Shown in pieces: positions 57,319 to 64,000 of a stretch of 64,000 nt of DNA. Made by a program: the position numbers and the translations under genes. The DNA is from Clostridium celatum DSM 1785 (lineage in GTDB: Bacteria; Bacillota; Clostridia; Clostridiales; Clostridiaceae): contig NZ_KB291645.1 in the NCBI RefSeq assembly GCF_000320405.1, positions 124,001 to 188,000 on the forward strand, in the 5' to 3' direction. Numbering within the stretch: position 1 is the first letter of the stretch; every line of letters starts with the position of its first letter. The notes under the pieces are model-generated. The model was given only the letters and a program-made list of their open reading frames with translations, ran no database searches and was not told where the DNA came from.

Positions 57319-59559
57319 CTAGTCCCCATAATACGATCTCAATCTTTCATCACATCTATTAGCTATCCATACTTTTTCCTCTCTAGAAAGCTTCTTCCAT
57401 ATTACTTTATTAAACTGAACATATTCTATATCTCTACATCTCTCCATAAATCGCATATCCTCAAAGCGCTTAAATGGATTAGAAAATATATTTGTCTTAG
57501 TTTTCTTTCTATCAATTACTTCATCATTATAATGAGATCTCTTCTTTTCAGCTTGTAATCCCCTAATCTTTCTATCTTCGTAAAAATCAATAAAATAATC
57601 AATAATATCTTCAACTAAAACTCTGCCTTTATCATCTGATTCTTCTAGCATAGCTTTCAATAATACTGGTTTATATGAGTATGCCATATCCATCTTTTCT
57701 ACAAACTCCATAAATTTTTCTTTAATATTTGTATCATTAATAAGTTGCCATCCAAATTCTTCTGCATATTTCTTTATAGTTTCTTCTTTAAAATACTTAA
57801 AGGTATTACTACTACAAGGTACTTCTAAATCAGCTACTATTTTTCCTTCTCTTATATACCTTGAAACAGTCTCTGCTTGCACATCAACTCTTCTTACAAA
57901 CTCTATTTGAGATATCATATCTTTAGCAGCATCATACCAATTGAATAAGTCTATATGTTCATAATCTAAAACATTAATTGGTAAATCTATTAATTCTACA
58001 GGCTTTTCTCCTCTTCTTAGAAAATCAGCTTCTATAAATTTTCTATCCCCCTGTCCAAATACTAACGCACCTGGAACATATTCTTCAATATTAAACATTC
58101 TATGACAAGATAATGGCGCATTAAATAAATTAGCATTATCTATAAAATCAAATACTAATAAATATTCCTTTCCTTCACAAAGTCTAGTTCCACGTCCTAG
58201 TTGTTGCATATAAATAACTTTTGACATTGTTGGTCTTGCCATAAATAATACTTCTGTTTTGGGACTATCCCAACCTTCATTTAATAAATCACAGGCACAT
58301 AATACTTTTATATTTCCCTCTTCATAATCTTTTAATATTTTAGATCTTTTACTCTGCTTCATAGCACCAGATACTGCTTCAGCTTTTATACCATTTGCTC
58401 TAAAAAGATCTGCTACTTGTTCTGCATTATTTACTGATGCACAAAATACTACAGTTCTTTTATCTTTTACAAACTTTAAATATGTGTCTACAATAATTTT
58501 ATTTCTTTCTGGTACAAATAATTTACTTTCTAAATCTTTAGCATCATATTTAATACCATTTATCCTTACGTCTGAAATATCTATATCTGTCTTAATTCTT
58601 ATACATCTTATTTCTGCTGCATGCCCTCTCTTTATTGATGTTTCTAAATCCATCTTATGAGCAACATTTTTAAATATATTTAATATATCTTCACCATCTG
58701 ATCTTTCTGGTGTAGCAGTTAATCCTAGTGTAAAATCTGGCTCAAAATAATCTAATATTTTACCATAAGTATTAGCTGATGCATGATGAGCTTCATCTAT
58801 AATTATGTATTTGAAATCATCTTTATTAAACTGTTCAATATTAGCAGAAATACTTTGAACTGATCCACATACAACATAAGCATCTTTCTCCTTAATATCC
58901 CCCATATATGTTCCAGTATCAATATCTTTCCAAAGCAATTGAAACTTTTCTTTAGCTTGTTCAACTAATTCTTTTGTATGAGCTATAAATAAAGTTCTTT
59001 CTCCTACTGATTTTGCATCTTCAACAGCAGTTACAGTCTTACCAATACCAGTTGCATGATATAATAAAGCAATGGTATTACCTTGTTTTCTCATATTCTC
59101 CAAGCTACTAAGAGCCTCTTCTTGATAATCTCTAAGTTCTAACACATTTCCTTGAGGTTTTAATAAACAATCTTCTTTACCTTCTTCTATTACATCACTT
59201 AAGAAGGTATATATTTCATCCTTAACTTTATCAGTAAACCTTTTAAGTTGCCCATCAGTCCATCTATAAACTTTCCAATTATTATAAATCATTGAGTTTT
59301 GTTTTAATAAATCATCATAATACTTTTCATGAGATACCTTACCTGGTTCATGAACACCTTCCCCATCTATTTCGATTGCAATCTTTTCATTATCAGTTAA
59401 TACTGCAAAATCTATATATCTATTTCTACCATATATATCTTGTATTCCATATTGAATTAATAACTTTCCTGTCTTTTCTGGACCAAAAACTTCACTAAAA
59501 AGCTCGATAAATTTATCTTCTGCTCCTGATGCTAATTTTATTTTTTTATCCTTAGCCAT
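57319..59559 (-). CDS. SF2 helicase with N-terminal DUF559/Vsr-like nuclease domain
   Basis: Protein of 746 residues. I choose the second ATG (59559) because AGGAGG then lies at normal spacing. Residues 45-105 match a DUF559/Vsr-like PD-(D/E)XK nuclease: RYIDFAVL, then IAIEIDGEGVH and WKVYRWT. The helicase core has motif I HATGIGKT, motif II DEAH, motif III TATPERSDG, and motifs V/VI GRGTRLCEGK. The C-terminal 250 residues are unassigned. The gene begins a three-gene operon with mcrB and mcrC, 45 bases apart. Confidence 0.9.
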   Translation of the reverse strand: MAKDKKIKLASGAEDKFIELFSEVFGPEKTGKLLIQYGIQDIYGRNRYIDFAVLTDNEKIAIEIDGEGVHEPGKVSHEKYYDDLLKQNSMIYNNWKVYRWTDGQLKRFTDKVKDEIYTFLSDVIEEGKEDCLLKPQGNVLELRDYQEEALSSLENMRKQGNTIALLYHATGIGKTVTAVEDAKSVGERTLFIAHTKELVEQAKEKFQLLWKDIDTGTYMGDIKEKDAYVVCGSVQSISANIEQFNKDDFKYIIIDEAHHASANTYGKILDYFEPDFTLGLTATPERSDGEDILNIFKNVAHKMDLETSIKRGHAAEIRCIRIKTDIDISDVRINGIKYDAKDLESKLFVPERNKIIVDTYLKFVKDKRTVVFCASVNNAEQVADLFRANGIKAEAVSGAMKQSKRSKILKDYEEGNIKVLCACDLLNEGWDSPKTEVLFMARPTMSKVIYMQQLGRGTRLCEGKEYLLVFDFIDNANLFNAPLSCHRMFNIEEYVPGALVFGQGDRKFIEADFLRRGEKPVELIDLPINVLDYEHIDLFNWYDAAKDMISQIEFVRRVDVQAETVSRYIREGKIVADLEVPCSSNTFKYFKEETIKKYAEEFGWQLINDTNIKEKFMEFVEKMDMAYSYKPVLLKAMLEESDDKGRVLVEDIIDYFIDFYEDRKIRGLQAEKKRSHYNDEVIDRKKTKTNIFSNPFKRFEDMRFMERCRDIEYVQFNKVIWKKLSREEKVWIANRCDERLRSYYGD

Positions 59560-59706
59560 CATTTTCCTCCTAAAACTTATGTTTTATTATATAGAATATT
59601 ATAGCATATAATGATGTTATTAAATGTATCAGGGTACTTATAAATAATAAGATGCTAAACTATTGAATCATATATTTATATCACTATATAAATCTCTCTT
59701 ATAAAA

Positions 59707-59731
59707 AAGCTCTACTTTAAAAGTAGAGCTT
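59707..59731 (-). terminator. intrinsic terminator
   Basis: AAGCTCTACTTT and AAAGTAGAGCTT form a 12-bp stem, and TTTTTT follows on the minus strand. It ends transcription from the decayed gene and the GHKL operon before the helicase operon. Confidence 0.85.
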
Positions 59732-59833
59732 AAACCACTAATTATATTACATAAAATTCTATTATTATGATATTTAGCATCTAAATTTTAAATTTAAAAT
59801 ACTATTAGTATTTATTTTATCATGAGTTCCCAT

Positions 59834-60510
59834 TTACACCATTCTAAGATTATATATTTGCTTAATTGAGTCAAATAAATAATTTAACTTATCTTTATCT
59901 CTTGGAATCACTTAATAATCTTCATTATCCTAATGTCCTATTTTAGAAACATCTCTCACTAATTTTTTGTGATCATTAATACTTCCCCATTTACAATTAA
60001 ACCATCTTTTAATTTGCTTTTTTATAGGATATATATCTACTATATTTTTATTATTTAGTCTAAACTCACTATACAACTCTGTACACTTAATACCTATGTT
60101 ACCATCTAAACTAAGATATATTCCTTAATTTCATTATATAGTTCTTTTAGTTCTTCTAGAGTATTATTTTTATATACCCTGATTTCTTTATTTACTAATT
60201 TAACTAACTCACTCGTAGTTTCTATTATTAACAAATTCAGCACTTCTTGAAGCCTTTATATGATTAAATCTTACTGTATTATTACTAAAGTTCTTAACTT
60301 CTCATAATTCAAATGATAAATCTCTAAAATTTATTGATTCTTTTTGGTAATTGTTGAATTTAGGTCATATAAATATTACCCTAGGTTGTGACTAAGCTAT
60401 ATCCTCTCTTTTTAAAGTATTGTTGTAATTTTCATTATACTTAAATATACACTCTGATTTATTGTTTACAAGCAAAGATAATGTTACTCCTTTATTCTAA
60501 TAGTGAACAA
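59834..60510 (-). pseudogene. decayed DUF5655-type nuclease-like gene
   Basis: Conceptual translation of the minus strand across stops and frame changes gives recognisable pieces: VTLSLLVNNKSECIFKYNEN, SQPRVIFI, KFNNYQKESINFRDLSFEL, EVKNFSNNTVRFNHIKASRS, then LEELKELYNEIKEYIL and RDVSKIGH-DNEDY-V with stops where W and K/E are expected. This resembles proteins with an N-terminal restriction-like domain and a C-terminal DUF5655 domain. At least four in-frame stops and frame changes show it is dead. It lies in the gap between two defence operons. Confidence 0.75.
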
Positions 60511-60605
60511 TATAATTTTTTTATAACATAAATAGTTTCTAGACATAAGTACTCTCTCCACCTTATTCTATGCTAATAATTTATATCTATATAAAATTAT
60601 ATTTT

Positions 60606-61349
60606 TTAATTTATATCATAATAATAACTCAAATACTCCAAAAACGGTTTCTTCAAAGCTTCTTTATCCATCATAGGAGACATTATTACTGGATAACTTT
60701 TATTAAATTCAAATATAACAAATCTCCCCACCCGTGGATCTTTTCCTAACTCAGGTCTTCCCTTTATTTTAGACTTTAATATATCAGATAAACCTAACTC
60801 ATAAGTAATATCTAATATATTCAATAAAAACTTATCATTTCTAAAAATATCATATTTAATAATGTAGTTATATAAATCAAGATTATCAATTATATATTCA
60901 TAATATTTCTCTCTTTCTTCCTTTTTAGTAATATTATCGTTTATATACTGTGCTCCTAACACACATTTATATATATAATTTTCCCAATCAAAATCTCTTA
61001 TTACTATATTATTAAATTTACTTCTACTATCTTTTATATCAGGATAATTCTCTAATAAATAGTCTCTTTTATAAACACAAAGTAAAGAATGCCAAAATAT
61101 CTCTTCAAAATGAACATCCCTATCTGTATTTAAATAACTTTTTGAAATAACATCAAATGCTTCAAAGAATAATTTTTTCTTTTCTTCCTCATTTCTCGTA
61201 CCCATATAAACTGGAAAATCTGGTATTTCATCTATATGTACAATTTCTCCCGAAAAATAATCATCATTATTTCTTATTTGATCTTCTAAAAAATCTTTAT
61301 AAAATTGATCATTCTTTTTATATCCCTTTTTTAATAATCTAATTTCCAT
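60606..61349 (-). CDS. hypothetical protein, third gene of the GHKL operon
   Basis: Soluble protein of 247 residues, mostly helical and rich in Asp, Glu, Tyr and Lys. It starts MEIRLLKKGYKKNDQFYKDF and contains FEEIFWHSLLCVYKRDYLLENYPD and GKDPRVGRFVIFEFN. I do not firmly recognise the family; DUF6339 came to mind but could not be checked. Its start overlaps the end of the second gene by 11 bases, so it belongs to that operon. Confidence 0.72.
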   Translation of the reverse strand: MEIRLLKKGYKKNDQFYKDFLEDQIRNNDDYFSGEIVHIDEIPDFPVYMGTRNEEEKKKLFFEAFDVISKSYLNTDRDVHFEEIFWHSLLCVYKRDYLLENYPDIKDSRSKFNNIVIRDFDWENYIYKCVLGAQYINDNITKKEEREKYYEYIIDNLDLYNYIIKYDIFRNDKFLLNILDITYELGLSDILKSKIKGRPELGKDPRVGRFVIFEFNKSYPVIMSPMMDKEALKKPFLEYLSYYYDIN

Positions 61350-62190
61350 CAGAATATAATCTCCTTACTGCTGACGAATATTTTTCTATAACTTTATCTG
61401 ATATAGAATAAATAACTTCATCCATATTATCTATATTTAACTCCCTAATTTTTTTCTTTTTCATAAGATTATATAATTTAAAATCTAAGCTATCTTCTGG
61501 AATCTCCATATCATCTATATCTACACTTTCATTATCTTCCCCATTATTTACAATAAACCTATACATTGCTTTTTGAAGGCCCATATATACATACGGATTA
61601 TTAAATGCACTGCTATTAGACATACTAGAAAACTGTAATTCTTCATTTTTATAATTAATAATAATTGTTTCACTTCCAATTTCAATTTTTATATCAGACT
61701 TTAAATTTGGATTAACCTTCTTTTCAAACAACTCTAATGGTTTAGCAATACTTCCATCGAACATTGGGCAATTTGAAAATCCTAACATTGAATTTTTAGG
61801 TACAATTATTTCATCCTTAAATTCGTTATAGAAAGAACTTAAATCATCATTATCACTAAAGCTTATATCTTCTTTAGATTGAATAAATAATTGTATTGTG
61901 GTTCTTTTACTTAAGGATATTCTTGATTTTGAAATACGCTTAACCTTTTCTCCTAAATCTAAATTAAAAAATTTATTATCCTTAGATTTAATTACTAATA
62001 TCAATATAGCTTGTCCATTTTCTAATAATCTTGTTATAAATGTAGATGTTATATCATAATTTATTTCTAAAATATAATCATTAGTATTTTCTTCAAGATT
62101 AACTTCTAATGTAAAGCTGCAATTTTCATAACTATTGGAGCTATTTGTTAGTATTGGATATGGAAAGTTAGCATCTTTTTTATAAATCAT
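61339..62190 (-). CDS. hypothetical protein, second gene of the GHKL operon
   Basis: Protein of 283 residues. The start at 62190 (MIYKKDANFPYP) has GGAGGTG at proper spacing and directly follows the GHKL gene stop; a longer reading from 62205 would overlap it. The first 200 residues are rich in beta strands (SFTLEVNLEENTNDYILEINYD, SKSRISLSKRTTIQLFIQS). The last 80 are helical with an acidic patch. I do not recognise the family. Tight packing indicates a dedicated partner of the ATPase. Confidence 0.72.
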   Translation of the reverse strand: MIYKKDANFPYPILTNSSNSYENCSFTLEVNLEENTNDYILEINYDITSTFITRLLENGQAILILVIKSKDNKFFNLDLGEKVKRISKSRISLSKRTTIQLFIQSKEDISFSDNDDLSSFYNEFKDEIIVPKNSMLGFSNCPMFDGSIAKPLELFEKKVNPNLKSDIKIEIGSETIIINYKNEELQFSSMSNSSAFNNPYVYMGLQKAMYRFIVNNGEDNESVDIDDMEIPEDSLDFKLYNLMKKKKIRELNIDNMDEVIYSISDKVIEKYSSAVRRLYSDGN

Positions 62191-62191
62191 A

Positions 62192-64000
62192 TTACACCTC
62201 CACATAGTACATAAACTTTAATGCTTTATTATAATTATCTTTAAGCTTCAATTCTATTTGTACATTTCCTTTAACTATCTTTACATCTTTAATTAAATTG
62301 TTATCTATCTTACATTTTGCCTCTGTAGCTTTATCAATAATGTGTTCATAATTATTTTTCAAATTAAACTCATTAGCATATTCTTCACCCATACCATCAA
62401 TAACAGCTAATGCAATATCACATACCTTTGCATTTTTTATCTCAGGACTATCTGTAAAATCAAATTTTATATATTCTTTATCTCTTATAATTAGCCTTTT
62501 TACTCTATCAGGATAAGTATTATATCTTGTTAGCTTTTCTATACTAGTTTCTTCATCATCTTGTTTTTCCTGTTCCTCTATTTTAGGCTTTTTAACTTTT
62601 TTAACTGGCTTCTTCTTCTCTTTCTTTTTATCTTTATCATTCTTATCTTTAGGTTCTTTCTTTTTAGGTAGATCTTGATTGACTTTAACTATAGTTTTTT
62701 CTTTATCACCTTTATTTATTTTTACTGTTCCTAATGATTCTGAAAGCTCTTGCTTAAACTGATTTTCAACTATATATAATATTTCTTTAGTATCCATAAC
62801 TCCATCTGTTGGATTACTCTTCTTTATCTCAGCTTCAATTATCTTTTTCATTTCCTTTGAAATATTATTTATAAATCTTTTAGCATTTTTTTGTAGCTCT
62901 TGATCTTTTATATGTTCACATGAAAGTTCTGTATGTGATTCATTTTCAAGTGATTTTAAAAATGCATCTTCAGCAATTGATTCTGGTATTAAAATAGCAT
63001 TAAAAGGCTTATTCACATTCCCTGTAATTTTTTTATCTTCTATTTTCATACCTATAGTTCTTATAATAGCCATACGCCCTTTTGTAATTGCTTCATTATA
63101 ATTAAAATATAATTTAAAACAATATTCCTTATTCATATCTTTAATTTTAATTACACTTGGTTTATTATTCATATATGTATTTAAATATAAAGGAGTAAAT
63201 TCATCCTTTATTTCTGATATCTCTTGAATATAGTAATTCTTATCAGTTATATACTTTTTAATAGTTTTTCTATTTATAGTCTTATCATTTACTATTACTT
63301 CTAATTTATTTTCAAGTATGGCAATAAAGAAACTATCGCATACACTTTTAATAATGTCTTTTTCACTATTAAATTGTTTCCTTAAGAAAGGAATAATAAT
63401 TTTTAAACCTCTAGTATTTTTTTCAAATACTTCATTAAATGTATTTTCGTAAGGATAAAATCTTTCTTCATTATTTTCTATCTTTTTTATATCGGTAAAA
63501 TATCCTGTAGAACGATAATATTTTTCTTTATACTTATGTTCTATAAGTTGAACTGTTCCCCCTAAGTGCTTATTCCCTTGATCATCACAGTTTGCAAAAT
63601 ACATCATATGTAACTCTGATGCAGCATTAGAAGCTATCTTACCTATACCATGAGATCCGCCTCTAGCTTTTTCTAATGAAGTATCCTCTTCTTCCGAATG
63701 GACCCCTTTATTATATGCATATATTCCCCATGTATCTTTAGGATCATAACTTTGTCCATTCTTAGCGCCTGTTAATCCTTTTGTATTAAAATCCTCAAAA
63801 GAAATAAAATCTATTTCTTCTGCATTCATTTTATTTTGCATATGCTCTATAGTTTCTTTAGTATAATTATTTCGTCCTATTAAACATGAAATTCTATCTT
63901 TTATATCTTCAAGTCCAGGTATGTCATTTTTATTAACTTTACCAGTCTTTATAGTTACTATTACCGGATTACTTTCTCCTGGTACCTTTCCATCTAATGA
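62192..64000 (-). CDS. GHKL-type ATPase, partial (5' end beyond window)
   Basis: The frame is open to the window edge, so at least 602 residues are present and the start lies outside; the ATG at 63841 is internal. An ATP-lid G2-like motif GGSHGIGKIA is visible after ARG, as in GHKL (gyrase, Hsp90, MutL, histidine kinase) folds; the N and G1 boxes would be upstream. The C-terminal part has a lysine-rich linker (PKDKNDKDKKKEKKKPVKKV) and a strand-rich end domain. It heads an operon with two unknown genes inside a defence island, so a MutL-like defence ATPase is likely but unproved. Confidence 0.78.
   Translation of the reverse strand, partial: SLDGKVPGESNPVIVTIKTGKVNKNDIPGLEDIKDRISCLIGRNNYTKETIEHMQNKMNAEEIDFISFEDFNTKGLTGAKNGQSYDPKDTWGIYAYNKGVHSEEEDTSLEKARGGSHGIGKIASNAASELHMMYFANCDDQGNKHLGGTVQLIEHKYKEKYYRSTGYFTDIKKIENNEERFYPYENTFNEVFEKNTRGLKIIIPFLRKQFNSEKDIIKSVCDSFFIAILENKLEVIVNDKTINRKTIKKYITDKNYYIQEISEIKDEFTPLYLNTYMNNKPSVIKIKDMNKEYCFKLYFNYNEAITKGRMAIIRTIGMKIEDKKITGNVNKPFNAILIPESIAEDAFLKSLENESHTELSCEHIKDQELQKNAKRFINNISKEMKKIIEAEIKKSNPTDGVMDTKEILYIVENQFKQELSESLGTVKINKGDKEKTIVKVNQDLPKKKEPKDKNDKDKKKEKKKPVKKVKKPKIEEQEKQDDEETSIEKLTRYNTYPDRVKRLIIRDKEYIKFDFTDSPEIKNAKVCDIALAVIDGMGEEYANEFNLKNNYEHIIDKATEAKCKIDNNLIKDVKIVKGNVQIELKLKDNYNKALKFMYYVEV

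Noticed and set aside
1-64000. CRISPR array, tRNA or rRNA genes
   Set aside because: No regularly spaced repeats of CRISPR type and no tRNA or rRNA signatures were seen on either strand.

Overview
This window looks like a chromosomal segment of a low-GC Clostridium sensu stricto-type firmicute. The DNA is strongly AT-rich, intrinsic terminators are abundant, Shine-Dalgarno sequences are strong, and the order alaS - ireB - ruvX - DUF1292 - (fur, rnjA, typA) - mltG - trmR - trhP - udk resembles the Bacillus subtilis alaS-yrzL-yrrK-yrzB-yrrL-yrrM-yrrN/O-udk cluster. No tRNA, rRNA, CRISPR array, integrase or transposase gene was recognised. The species cannot be named from this evidence.

Region 1 (1-16.8 kb, almost all minus strand) is a conserved housekeeping block: a penicillin-binding protein, udk, the tRNA U34 hydroxylation/methylation pair trhP-trmR, mltG, typA, rnjA, a Fur-family regulator, DUF1292, ruvX, ireB and alaS. 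alaS sits behind a clear T-box. It is followed by an AI-2E family exporter/PRC-barrel pair and ybaK. A tandem pair of 70-bp structured repeats lies just upstream of the T-box.

Region 2 (17-46 kb) mixes transport, regulation and metabolism. It holds an ABC-2 type exporter behind a 45-bp near-perfect palindrome, a YtvI-like membrane protein, an orphan histidine kinase, an ArsR regulator with a perfect 30-bp palindromic operator and a NifX-like partner, and a PHP phosphatase. Next come two genes of the AmmeMemoRadiSam system, a PreQ1-I riboswitch controlling a radical SAM enzyme (candidate queuine salvage lyase), an ECF sigma/anti-sigma pair with a frameshifted sigma gene, and leucyl aminopeptidase. 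A polar amino-acid ABC transporter follows, with a terminator/antiterminator leader that matches no class I know, then an SDR, a SUV3-like helicase, a small QueG-like fragment and a MATE transporter.

Region 3 (46.2-64 kb) is a defence island. A 5.5-kb cassette carries a reverse transcriptase-nitrilase fusion (DRT type 1/UG1-like) plus a membrane partner, and it is bounded by a 49-bp identical direct repeat containing a terminator. A perfect 26-bp inverted repeat lies in the long noncoding stretch upstream of the RT gene. After two ordinary genes comes a three-gene operon: a nuclease-helicase, an EVE-McrB GTPase and McrC. Beyond a decayed DUF5655-type nuclease gene, a three-gene operon headed by a GHKL ATPase runs off the right edge.

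The strongest candidates for something new are the GHKL-headed operon, the nuclease-helicase/EVE-McrBC arrangement, the terminator-bounded RT-nitrilase cassette with its hairpin-bearing leader, and the amino-acid transporter leader. All functional calls come from reading motifs by eye; no database search was possible.
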